Under the pieces are notes generated by a model that saw only the letters and a program-made list of their open reading frames with translations, searched no databases and was not told where the DNA came from. A program made the position numbers and the translations under genes. Below are positions 35,223 through 46,024 of a stretch of DNA of 64,000 nt, in pieces. The DNA is taken from NCBI GenBank assembly GCA_963682025.1, contig CAVMKG010000196.1:10001-74000 (forward strand), written 5' to 3'. Source of the DNA: Cordilura impudica (lineage: Eukaryota; Arthropoda; Insecta; Diptera; Scathophagidae). Position 1 is the first letter of the stretch. Every line of letters begins with the position of its first letter.

Positions 35223-36888
35223 CCCTACAAGAAATGAATGACTGAAACTAACACATAAACAATTTTTGTACTAACATACTTGCAGTTTTTTTTCTATTTA
35301 AAAACATATGACTGTCATTGTTGCTGCTGTAGAGTTGTTTTTGTTTAGGTTTAGGAAAGGTAATTAATTAATTAAATTAAAAAGTTCAAGTTAATTTTTG
35401 TTGTTTCTTTAGAATCCTTCAAAATATGTCAGTGAATTCGTTAGTGCCATTCTCAATTGTGGTGGCACGTCCCTCCATTATACCCTTCCACAATTTTTTT
35501 TGCTCGCTTCTTGTGGCCTATTCCTGTTGGATCGTTAACTTAAAGATATTGCTGTAGAATCTTCACAAACTTTCAATCTAGAACTTTTATACCTCTTAGG
35601 AAACGCATTTGTGTAAAGAATTATATTGTGCGACAATATGTTATATCCTGGATTTCGATTGTGAATGCTGTACCAGAAAATAATATGGTTATCTATTTGA
35701 TATTATTGATGGATTTTTTTATGATGTTGTAAGCTAATACACAAGAAATATAATTGTGTGAAACAACGCTGACACAGTTTATTAAATCGATTCGTAATGA
35801 TTCCAGTTAAGTGCGCATGGAAGACACTATAAATATATTGTTAATACATGCGCAATCACCAAATGAACGTATTAAGGTAATGCACTGACATTTTATTAAA
35901 AATTGTAGCTAGAAACAAAGTAAATCTTCTTTGCAGCATTTTACAGTAATCCTTATATCTATCTTTCAGTCTGTTGCCATAACATGGATATGGGAGTTTG
36001 TTTTAATATTTGAATGTTTTAGTTCATGCCATTCTGGAATATGATATTGATAATCTGAAATGAAATTAATTTCTTCAAAAGAACAAAGATCTCAGAATAT
36101 TGAACAAATTGATTTATGGAGGTATTATCACAATATCTCACACACTGTTCTGTACAAACAAAGGTAGCAGTATTTGAATGGATACATCATTTACTCATCA
36201 ATTTTCCAAATGAATTGTATCAGGTTTGGCCGAAATTGTTAATTCACAACACTCAAAAGGTAAGCTTTAATATAAATTGTTGATATATATGTAAGTGTTA
36301 TAATAAATTGTTTTCTTTAAGAAACTACTGATTGCACTAAGGCCCATTACCGGAAATTTCTATTGAGTTTAGGGATGTTTCGAGTGAAAAGTCAGCAAAG
36401 TTGTTTAAATATCTGTTTTAAGTTAAGCCCATTGTCTTGTTTCAACATTGTTTTAAAGTTATCACCACGTTTCGGAATTAGTGATATTGTTGTGTTTTTA
36501 ATATTTAAATGTTTATTTTTAATTTTGAATTTGATTTTTAATACAATAAATAAAAAAAATAAAAAATAATAAGTCGTGTTTCATTATAATCAAGTCAATG
36601 ATGATGTATATATCCATCAAATGTGACCGGTCAACGATGATATATATATCTATCATCGTTGACTACTAAACAGCGGTAGAGTGAGCAGTTCAGATATATA
36701 TTATATGGTTTACATACGTTCATAGGTTAGAGTAAGATGCAAAATCACATGTACACAAAAGTTTCGGTCAGTTTTGGCATATTTGCCTTAATAAAATGAT
36801 AAAAACTTTGTTCTACGCGATGACCGACACTTCAGTCAGTAGTGACGGTCATATCACCGGTCAAATGCCCGTCACTGTTCTTGTAGGG
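35223..36888 (+). mobile_element. CCCTACAAGAA-ended transposon carrying host gene pieces, copy 2
   Basis: The left end is CCCTACAAGAAATGAATGAC at 35,223. The right end, inverted, is CCCTACAAGAACAGTGACGG finishing at 36,888. It is longer than copy 1 because it lacks copy 1's internal deletion of the captured gene. The flanks show no clear duplication. Subterminal gaccggtca palindromes lie at 36,625-36,860. No transposase is encoded, so movement would need a related enzyme in trans. Confidence 0.8.
35413..36480 (+). pseudogene. Captured VAC14-like gene fragment, copy 2 (more complete)
   Basis: Exon-like segment 1 (35,413-35,876, after ttgttgtttctttag) gives SIVVARPSIIPFHN, LKDIAVESSQTFNLE, then VRQYVISWISIVNAVPENN followed by MVIYL, TLTQFIKSIRND and MEDTINILLIHAQSPNERIK. 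A GT...AG intron (35,877-35,969) separates it from SVAITWIWEFV and, further on, VQTKVAVFEWIHHLLINFPN. A second intron (36,260-36,321) precedes HYRKFLLSLGMFRVKSQ. The order and motifs match the N-terminal HEAT-repeat half of VAC14, in particular LLDRLLKDI-type, the ISW-VL-AVP block and KWIYHL-type motifs. Several stops and frameshifts are present. It is inferred to be a genomic capture by the surrounding transposon. Confidence 0.8.
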
Positions 36889-37938
36889 AAGTTCTCTATT
36901 TTTTGTTGTTTTGTTTTTAGTCGATTTTTTATATTGATTCCACTAGCATAATCAGAGTTTTCAGATCTTATTTGTACCCTAATTCGCTTCTAAAATCAAA
37001 AGAAAAAACTTTTGCATATTCCATACCACTGCATATCATGCTATGAAGTCAAACTTTAATATCATGGTGAAAATAAGTTCTTATGTAGTAATGCTTGGTC
37101 GAAATAAATGCAATTCTATACCATAATAACATTGTGGTAATCACTTTTTTTGCTGAAAAGTTTTCTAGTAAATTATTTTCATTTTCAATTAATCGTATTT
37201 AGTCAAATACATTTTTACATTACTACTTTTCTTTTGTAATTCATGAATTTTAAAATAAAGTTCTTTAAAAATAAGTAATTATTTAAGTTAGAGTATTACA
37301 TAATGTTTTTTTCAATGTAGAAACAAAACAAGGAAGCACTCTCAGTAGATTGTTCAATTTAACATTCAATTAATCTCGCAAATGTTGGCAATCTGCTGCT
37401 GAAAGGAATAAAACATTACAATATGCGTTTTCGTTCATATTAGATTTTCCCATTGACATTACACAACTTTTTGAACATAATTTTTCCAATTGTGGACGAA
37501 AGGTGGACAGCATGTTCATTCGTTATGGCGCCTTCAACAAAAATCAAATTTGAAAATTCATATTTAATATCAAAATGTGTGTATGGTTGATGCACTAAAC
37601 GAAGTTTCAACAAAAGTTTAAACTTAAAAACTCATCTAACTCGTCGTAATTCAATACTATTCGTGTTTTTTACAATACTTTCAATTCCAAACAATCACTA
37701 TTTATTCTGTTAGCTAAATATAATTATTTGGTGTTCGGCTAACTTCTTGTTCTTTATATTTTAGTTTCCATAGATAATTAATGATCATTCAGGATATGAT
37801 ACACTACAGACACAGGTTAATTTTAGTTGTTCGTGAAAGTTAAAATATGGGAATATATTATTGAGAATTTCAACATTGAGTAAATAAGATTTCTGTTGCT
37901 TCCATATTTCTTTGACATTTATTTATATTGTCTTTGGT
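36889..37938. other. AT-rich sequence, nothing recognised
   Basis: No coding motif, terminal repeat or array was recognised between the captured-gene transposon and the start of the next Helentron-like copy. Confidence 0.4.
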
Positions 37939-38717
37939 TTTGATCCGCTTAACAGCTGATTTTTGTTTATTTGCAAATGGGGTCTATAAAGCTCTCTCAT
38001 TTTTTTTTTTGTTAAAATATTGCCATATTTTGAAAATACGGAGAATTAAAGCTTTTTTACATAAAACAATACAATACAAAATCTAACCCAGTGATGCCAA
38101 CTTTTGAAAGAAGAAAATCGTCAGTGGCAAAGTTATTTTGAATTATACTATTTAAAAAAAATATATTTACATTTATTGACTCCAAACACTCAATTTGAAT
38201 TTGAATTTTTATTTCCTGAAGAACTTAAAATTTTCATTCAAAACAATTGTGAAAAATAACATATAAATAACATTCTCATCAATTAGTTGTACTTTTTTTT
38301 ATTAGAATTTGTTCTTTCCTTTAAAAGTTATTGCTATTTACTTATGTAACAATTTTTATGAGCGCAATCCTTAAATATTAATTGATGTTTTCTAAAATTT
38401 ATTTGATATCTTTGAATTTAAATAAATGTTTTCTTATTTTGAAATGCTATTAATGTTACCTGAATTACATCTTTATTTTTAATTTCAGTTGATTTTTTAA
38501 ATGTAAACAAATTCGGTGTTGTTTTGAATTTCAATTTGTGATTAAAGAATAAAATTTTTATATGTGACCCGGTCTATGAAAAGGTGGCTTATGACTCAAA
38601 AACAAAATTTCGAGAAATCAGCTGTTAAAGATAAACAATGCATTTCGTCAGTTTTTTTCGTTATCTCGTTGGTGTAATTGTTTCTGTTGGTCTTTTCCGT
38701 TATGAACTAGTGAATAA

Positions 38718-39140
38718 TGTCTGTCGATGAAGAATTTAGCGAGGTTTTTCAAAAATATTGTGGTGAAAATGAAGAGAATGATGATGATTCTTTCGATGAT
38801 GTTGGTATCAATTACGATGAGGAACTATAATCATTATTTCAAGCTGAAGATCAAATGGAAGTGGAACAAAGTTTTTTTTACATTGGACTTGTCTACTATA
38901 GATAACAAAGAAAAGGAATTGGTAAATAAATTTATTTCGGAAGATTGCTGTAATAAGAAATGCCAAAAAATGATACCGTGAAAGATAATAGAAAATGCAA
39001 GAAACAACTATCTAGAATTATCAAAACATGTACTTGATTTGGTTATGCTGAGCCATATCGAATCAGCAATAATGTGCACAGACAAACTTGGAGATGCCTA
39101 CACAAAAATGACGAAATGAAAGGCAAAAAGGTAAAGATGT
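38718..39140 (+). pseudogene. N-terminal remnants of the TIR element's protein
   Basis: An ATG at 38,718 opens an acidic stretch (MSVDEEFSEVFQKYCGENEE, then a DDDSFDDVG run) that stops at 38,830. A second frame gives NKFISEDCCNKKCQKMI, a Cys-rich block. A third gives NYLELSKHVLDLVMLSHIES. These look like successive parts of one protein whose frame has been broken at least twice. Confidence 0.6.
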
Positions 39141-39153
39141 TGAAAGGCATAAA

Positions 39154-39561
39154 TTGATGTTCATATTTTATCACTTACCTGTTTGCCGCTCATTTTTCCT
39201 TTTTGTGCATGCGTGTGGAAGAAAACGTTTTGAAAATTTACTTCGACATTTTCATACACATGGTGCCATAACACGGGTACGTGCGCTCGCAAATAAACCA
39301 TCTACACATTGGAGAGCGCTTCGACCATCTGATATCAAAAAAGCTTTCAAATTTATTGAGTATACAGCCGATCTATTGGCTCTTCCACTGCCAGGACTTT
39401 TACCCAAATTCAAAGATTATCGTGTAATGAAGTTACCATCTAATGAGAAAAAGGCCTCAGTTTATCGAAAATACATTGCTTCACTCGGTGATGATGAACT
39501 GAAGATGAGTATTGTTCCTTTCGACGCATATGGGCCAAACACATACCTTATATTACAGTAA
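39154..39561 (+). pseudogene. Central part of a transposase-like protein
   Basis: The open frame has CRSFFLFVHACGRKRFENLL, then RHFHTHGAITRVRALANKPS and later LPSNEKKASVYRKYIASLGD. I recall the pattern (F-G-R-F-NL--HF---G---R-HGN----P) from a widespread animal family of transposon-derived proteins, in which it precedes a DDE-type core (HADNC-GQNKNN). That core is absent here: the frame stops at 39,561 and coding resumes beyond it. I do not name the superfamily. Confidence 0.6.
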
Positions 39562-39660
39562 TGAAACCAGCGAATGATCTATGTGATTACTGTCGTAGTA
39601 AGTAAGCCATTGTTTACTTCTTTTTAAGTTCTATCTATTGTAATAAAAATTGTCGTTTTC

Positions 39661-40353
39661 TTCAATAGTGAACACAATATCAATTACGCTAGCCAAGTAT
39701 GCTGTTACTAATATTGATACATATGAAGATTTACTGCAGTGCGTCGTACAATCGTCACTAGGTGGCCATAATATAGCTGTATCGTCGAAAAATGTCTTTT
39801 GGTATGAATGGGACAGTTATTTTAAACCATTCTACAAGCCACTTGTTGGTATTACACAATTAAATCAGTTTATAATGAACAAAAACTCATTAAAAACCAA
39901 AAAATTTGCGGACAGCGAGGATGTTGAATCATTTCAACTGTCATTAAACCCAGTTGATGACAACATGCCCGAAATTATCCAACCAGTTGGTTTATCTCTG
40001 CAGCGTCAGTGGTACATTTATCAGAACCTCAGAAGCTTGGTTTCAGATTCCATGAATGCGGATATTTGGGCTCCATTGCCATCGAAAAAAATGCCACCAA
40101 AAAATCTGAAGATGCTTTACCAGCCACAAAAGTGGCATCGAAGGAACCCAAGGCTTCATCCTCAAAACCTGTAGCTTCATCGTCGAAACAGAAACCGAAA
40201 CCTATAGCTGCATCGTCAAATCACGATCCAAAAAATAAAAAAACTCAAGAAACCTGCGAATTCAACTCCAATAAAAAATCAAGAAAACGTAAGGCCTCAT
40301 CTCCAGAAGAAGATTCAAAAAACGAGCAACTTCAAAGGTTTCAACAAGGATGA
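39661..40353 (+). pseudogene. C-terminal part of the same transposase-like protein
   Basis: It resumes with KYAVTNIDTYEDLLQCVVQS then SLGGHNIAVSS, VFWYEWDSYFKPFYKPLVGI, SEDVESFQLSLNP, and IQPVGLSLQRQWYIYQNLRS. This corresponds to the post-catalytic part of the family (YDW--YL---FK-L-GI; GLS--RQWYLY--IR). A shift at about 40,075 moves the reading to a lysine/serine-rich tail (SSSKPVASSSKQKPKPIAAS, then NKKSRKRKASSPEED). Together with the missing catalytic core, this marks an internally deleted, non-autonomous copy. Confidence 0.6.
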
Positions 40354-42421
40354 CGGCGAAGAAAACTACTACATATTGCTAAATAAATATTTTTTGTGCA
40401 AAATAGCTAATTTTTTTGGTAAAATCATTTTTGTAGTGTTCAATCCTTTTTTTCATTTTCAATTCCATGTATTATCTTGATTCTCGATTTTCAATAAAAT
40501 TCTTTTTTCTTTCATGTGTGCCCTTCTTTATCCACATTTTTAGTACACTTCTAAGCAAGTTAGGACTTTCTGATTTTCACCATGTGAAAGAGCGTCATAA
40601 GCCACCTTTTCATAGACCGGGTCACATATATTAAAAAATTCGAATGATGTTTTCTAAACTTCAAATTATTATTTTCGAAGTTTAAATATGATTTTCTGAA
40701 ATTCAATTGATATATTCTAAATTATAATTGGATATCTGAATTCCAATTTTTAGAACTGATATATTCTTAATATCAAATGGAAATTAAGCATTTTAATTTA
40801 ATAACATTTGCAAAAGGTGCAATTTCGAATTTTTGTGAATATTAATGACTTAGTAATTATAAACGATTTTTAAAAATTGTATGTAATCGCAATCTTATAC
40901 CTTGTAGTTAAAGCGGAATAATAATATTATATGTTGAACTGTTTTATAAGAAAAAAAACTCATTGATACTTCTTTAATCGGCCCCGTGTGCAGTTTAAAC
41001 ATATATAATACTAAGCATTTGATATTTAATTGAAATTGTGGATATTCATGTTAAAATATAATAAAATTGTGGCGCCATCTACTGTGGATATTCATGTAAA
41101 AATATAATAAAATTGTGGCGCCACAGAAGAGGCATGGTAACACTGAGCAAAATGAAGTGATACTGTTTGTTAATACAAAAAAAATGTTTTTTCCCTAAAC
41201 AAAATATTGCAGAATTTTATATAAATGAAACGCATAAGGAGAAAACAATTTTGAGCATTGACCTTTTATATATATTATAATGTTATGAACGCATCTATCA
41301 GTTATATACTCGTATTAATTAGAATGCTATGAAAACATTGATATATAATAGTTAAATAATATAATATACCGATTTATTTCTAAGATGCGGTTATTATGGA
41401 TATACAAATATAGGATATACGTATATTATTAAGAGTATTTTGATATTTGTAACAGTATTTGTATTTGTAACAGTTTCCGATGTTATAAAAATCGCAGAAT
41501 ATTGTTTTTTTTTTTTTTTGGTAAATTTACATTATTTTTTTTATTAATAACTAGGTAGTTCAGCATTATATGTCTGCTTGTCTGTTTGTCGACAATATTT
41601 TGGATCGATTTTTAACCCTTTTCCCGTGACCCAATCGATCTGAAGCTTTGCAGGCAGACTCGTGGCGGTGACAAAAATGATCTGACAAATTTTTTTAGTG
41701 ATGCCAAAACAATGGAAACTTTTAAATTATTCTATCTTGGCATTTTTGAGTTAGTTTTTATTATTATTATCACCACAACGACCACAAAAACCACATTTAG
41801 AATAACAACGAGAACAATATAGAAATATATATTTAAAATTTTTTTTTTTACTTTTTCAGTGATTTCTCGGGACCTATTAGACCTATTTTCATGATTTTTC
41901 AAACTGAAACCTTCTCATAGTGTTAGTGAATCATTTTCACTAAAAATGAGCACCCTCGATATCCTATCGAGACAAGACAAATCATATTTTTTCAAGACTT
42001 TTTTTACTTCTTCATTCAATTCTCGGGATTTATAAAACCGACTTGGACGATTCTTAATAGCAAACTTCTCAGGATGTTAAGAAAATCATTTTTTATGCCA
42101 ACGAGCACCCAAGCTCTCCGATTGGTTTCGTGATCGTGATTTCCACAGACGGACAAACGCACATCGCTATATCAACTTCCCTTGATGTAAGGATCATATA
42201 TATATATATACATATATTATTAAGTCCAAAATTTTTTTTCTAATTATTACAAACGGAATGACAAACATATATACCCTCTGCACACTGGGGTATATAAATA
42301 AAAACGAGGTACTTTTTTAAAAAGATATTCTAAAAAAGGATACTTTAAGAAAGATACTTTCTGAAGTTGTTAAAAAACAACTTCCTTGTTATAAAGATCA
42401 AAAGAATAGAGTGAACCAATA

Positions 42422-42600
42422 AACAAGTAAGAGTGTTAAATTCGGCTTTGCCGAATTTTTTGATACCCTCCACCTGCGCATTAAACTCAATATTACACCC
42501 AATGTTGAGTACGGCTACCACTTTAAAACTATTGCCGATACTGAAACATTAATTCCGAATACCAATTAAATTTAACGTTATTGTTTTTTCTTTTTGGTCA
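42422..42600 (+). repeat. DINE/Helentron-like 5' end
   Basis: aacaagtaagagtgttaaat, then tcggctttgccgaat and gataccctccacc, followed by aactcaatattacacccaat, shared with the inverted fragment at 14,035-14,168. Confidence 0.75.
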
Positions 42601-42639
42601 GTTTATATTATATTATCTTTTCTTTTTATAAAAAATGAT

Positions 42640-43110
42640 AACAATTTTTAATTTCTAATTTTTAATTTTTAATTTTTTGTTTAATTTTTAATTTTTAATT
42701 TTTAATTTTTAATTTTAAATTTTTATTTTTTAATTTTTAATTTTTAATTTTTAGTTTTTAATTTTTTATTTTTAATTTTAAATTTTTAATTTTAATTTTA
42801 TTTTTTAATTTTTAGTTTTCATTTTTTAATTTAATTCGTAATTTTGATTGTTATTCATTTTTATTTTTAATTTTAAATTTTTAACTTTTAATTTTTAATT
42901 TTTCATTTGTAATTTTTAATTTTTAAGTTTTAGTTTTTCATTTTCCATTTTCAATTTTTCATTTTTCTATTTCCATTTTTCATTTTCCATTTTCCATTCT
43001 CCATTTTTCATTTTCTATTTTCCATTTTGCATTTTCCTGTTTACATTTTCCATTTTTCTTTTTCTATTTTCCATTTTTCATTTTGCATTTTTCGTTTTCA
43101 TTTTTCATAT
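42640..43110 (+). repeat. Degenerate AATTTTT / ATTTTCC simple repeats
   Basis: 42,640-42,930 is a degenerate (AATTTTT)n run, the complement of the unit in the 5-6.8 kb array. It grades into ATTTTCC/ATTTTTC repeats to 43,110. The short frame at 43,027-43,224 is translated low-complexity sequence. Confidence 0.85.
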
Positions 43111-43119
43111 TGGCGATTT

Positions 43120-43392
43120 TTATACCCTCCACCCCAGTGTGCAGAGGGTATATATAAGTTTGTCATTCCGTTTGTAATAATTAGAAAACAAATTCTGGAC
43201 CCCAAAAAATATATATATTTGTGATCCTTATAACAAGTGGAGTTGATATAGCGATGTCCGTCTGTCCGCCTGTCTGTCTGTGGAAATCACGATGGCAACT
43301 TCAATCGGGCGGCTAGGGTGCTCGTTTGCTTAAAAAATGATTCACTAACGTTCTGGTAAGTTTGTTATTTAAAATCGCCCAAATCAATTGAT
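43120..43392 (-). repeat. 3' end of the minus-strand Helentron-like element interrupted by the LINE
   Basis: The hairpin taccctccaccccagtgtgc...gagggtata is at 43,125-43,155, followed by gtggagttgatatagcgatg and the block ending aaaatcgcccaaatc at 43,386. The next expected bases (ggcccgagatttgaatgaag) occur at 52,802. The element therefore continues there, and everything between was inserted later. Confidence 0.75.
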
Positions 43393-43621
43393 TTTTTTTT
43401 ATTATTATTATTTCAAAACATAATTTAATTACAAAAATTTTAAATATTTTGCCTCAGCGCCGGTAAAGGCTTGATAGAGGCTAGTAAGGCAACTAAATGT
43501 TTACAAATTTCTTATATCAATAGATTTTTCTATGTTTTATTTAAAAAGGAAACATGAGTTGTGTAAAATTTAAAAAAAAAGAAACAAAAATAATAGAATA
43601 AAAAGTAACAAGTTAAATAGT

Positions 43622-45028
43622 TCAAGATGTAAGAAGTATTTCGACATTTTCTAACAAATATTTTTTCAAATTGATTTTAAAAGTCGATAAAACTGAAATG
43701 TTTTTTAAATCATCAGGCAGTTGATTAAACTGCATGGGTCCATAATAACTCACGCGTTGTTTGGTTAACTCTAGACGACATTTCGTAACGTTTAAATCCA
43801 AAGCCTGTCTTGTAATCCTGTGAGTGTATGTTACATTCTGGTGAAATTGCATGGTATGAGAACCAAAACCTTTTAAACATTTAAAAACGTATGTTAACAG
43901 CTTTTGCTTGTATAAACCATTTACTGGGAGTGTTGTTTTAGCATAATTTCTGAAAAGATTTATTGTACTAAACCGCAGCGGAAGATTGAATACGATTTTT
44001 AATGCTTTATTTTGTGCTGATTTTAATGCAGAGCGTGATCTGCATCCATAAATTATCGGAAGATACGTCAAATGAGAGTGAACCAAGGACTGATATAGTA
44101 ACATTTTGGTTTTAACATCTAACTTGTTTTTAAATTTATAAAGAATTCCGATTCCTGAAGATATTTTCGATTTCATTCTGTTTATGTGATTTTCCCACAT
44201 AATGTTCTGATTCATGTTAATACAAGATATTTAACGCTCTCAGACTCATTTATTATTTTACCATCAATATGCACGCTCAAATTTTGATCAGTAGTTAGCA
44301 TATATGGTCTAAATTTTACAACTTTAGTTTTGTTTGCATTTAGAATTAATTTATTTAATCTTAAAAATTCTGACAAAATCGCCGAATCATATTCTATTTG
44401 CATTTGCAGCACCTGCTGAAACTTATAATTGTAAAACAAGCATATATCGTCAGCAAACATAAACAGCTTTCCGTTAAACTTTATGTTTTTGATGTCATTA
44501 ATAAAAATTTTAAATAACAGTGGCCCAAGTGCGCTGCCTTGTGGAACTCCACACAAAACATCCAACTGATTACTTTTGCATTCACCAACTTGAACATACT
44601 GCCATCTGTTTTTTAAATAATCCTTAAACAATAAAATGGATTTTTGAGAAAATCCAAAAATTTCCAGTTTTTTTTATCAAAATTTTATTGTCCACCAGAT
44701 CAAAAGCTTTGGACAAATCAAAAAATACTCCAGCTACTCCTTTATACCCAGAATCTAGTCCGTTACAAATGTAATCAACCACATTAATAACAGCTTCATC
44801 CGTACCTGCGCCTTTCTTAAATCCGTACTGCCGATCAAATAACATCTTATTATATTCCAAATAGTTTGTTAGTTGCTCAAATATAAGTTTTTCAAATATT
44901 TTATCAATAATCGAAAGCAGGGAGATTGGTCTATAATTTTCAATTTTATTTATACCTAGAGATTTTTGAAGAATGGGAATAATTTTGTGTACTTTTAAGA
45001 CCGAAGGATAGTTTGCCTCAATAATCAT
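43622..45028 (-). pseudogene. LINE ORF2 remnant: reverse transcriptase plus C-terminal domain
   Basis: The reading is spread over three frames. 45,028-44,650: LKVHKIIPILQKSLGINKIE, then NYRPISLLSIIDKIFEKLI and FFDLSKAFDLVDN. After a frameshift near 44,670, 44,640-44,212 has GVPQGSALGPLLFKIFINDI and the catalytic FADD (usually YADD). After another shift, 44,215-43,622 has the C-terminal HLTYLPIIYGCRSRSALKSA and LPDDLKNI parts. The apurinic endonuclease domain and the start of RT are absent. The element cannot be functional. Confidence 0.85.
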
Positions 45029-45672
45029 TTTATTGCCTTGCCACCTCTAGAATAAACGAATTCGAAACCAATCGTTTTTAAAGACTTTGCATGTTTTAAT
45101 ACTTCCATTGTCTCTTTGCACATGAAATCATTTATAAAAACTTTTCTTAAGTCAACTTCTTTCAATTTTGACTTCTCTTGCATAAAAACTTTCTTTGATT
45201 TTTTATTTGTAAATTTAACTACAATTGAACTTTTTTTATTGCTGTCTTGTTGCTTCCGATTCATGAAATATACTTCATCAATATCATCCTCACAAATATC
45301 CGTTCCGGTTTTTTGTGCCACGTCTAAAACAACATCCATAGCATTCTTCATTCCATTAGTTTCAACACCACTAATTATGCAATCATTTTGTACTCTTACA
45401 TTATTTAAAAAGTTCACAGTTGATTTTAAATTATTGATCTCTTTGCGTAGGGTGCCATTCTCTTTTTTTAATGTTTTTATCTCATTTATATTCTTTGTTA
45501 CACCCTTCAATATAGCATCATATTGAGATGACATAAAATTTATTGTTTCTTTAATCTCAGCCAGCTGATCAAGTTTTGTTTTGATTTCTTGTAATTCGCT
45601 TACACACACAGAAACATCTTCAACTGGCACACAAAAATGACACTTGAACTCAAGAGAGGTATTTTTTAACAA
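45025..45672 (-). pseudogene. LINE ORF1 remnant (coiled coil, nucleic-acid binding)
   Basis: The 215-codon open stretch begins inside a zinc finger (FKCHFC), followed by a coiled coil (LQEIKTKLDQLAEIKETINF) and by a CR1-like C-terminal core (DIDEVYFMNRKQQDSNKKSS, IVVKFTNKKSK). Upstream on the minus strand (45,782-45,673) the frame continues as a PHD-type finger with CIQC and CDVCEKTLHSLC, but a TAG near 45,682 interrupts it. It ends GGKAIK at 45,025, overlapping the RT fragment. The normal ORF1 end and the endonuclease have been deleted here. The first exon-like part (MAGKTRKSLNRNK) lies across EnSpm at 52,655-52,607. Confidence 0.75.
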
Positions 45673-46024
45673 TTTATCCTATTCCTTTTTATCCAATTTG
45701 CTGCAAAGTGAGTGGAGTGTTTTTTCACAAACATCGCATTGCAAAGCATTGTCACTTTCCAGTACCTGAGTTTTGCATTGTATACACACAAAAAAATTTT
45801 AAAATTTGCGAATGCTATAAATTTTACTACACACTCTACTATACTTATTTGCCTTGTATGTAAGACTTTTCACTTTAGCTACTAGAGTTCTAGCATGCAC
45901 AACAATAACAATGAACATATGTTAGCTGCAATTACTATAAAAATATGTAGCATTGAGGGGTAAAAATACACTTTTGCATGCTGAATATATTGCTGTAAAC
46001 ACTACATTTTTAATAATAATCAAT

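Larger units (their letters stand above)
38564..40626 (+). mobile_element. TIR DNA transposon (about 2.06 kb), 4-bp duplication
   Basis: The inverted ends are identical for at least 32 bp: GTGACCCGGTCTATGAAAAG then GTGGCTTATGAC. ATAT flanks both ends (or TATA if the ends start one base further out). The host repeat at about 54,850 (minus strand) reads through this position, so the insertion site is confirmed. Inside are pieces of a single decayed transposase-like gene. The superfamily is not certain. Confidence 0.85.
37939..42290 (+). mobile_element. Helentron-like element copy, interrupted by a TIR transposon
   Basis: Homology to the 21.2-25.4 kb element starts at tgatccgcttaacagctgat, which also occurs inverted at 55,800. 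It continues through taaaatattgccatattttg (38,015), breaks at 38,563, resumes at 40,628 and ends in the hairpin taccctctgcacactgggg near 42,285. The 5' terminal aacaagtaagag is missing. It is non-coding apart from the insertion. Confidence 0.65.

Noticed and set aside
35413..36480. A functional host VAC14 gene
   Set aside because: Stops and frameshifts are frequent, only part of the gene is present, and it lies between transposon ends in two copies.
45116..45526. 136-codon plus-strand frame
   Set aside because: It is antisense to the LINE ORF1 remnant and has the hydrophobic composition expected of a shadow.
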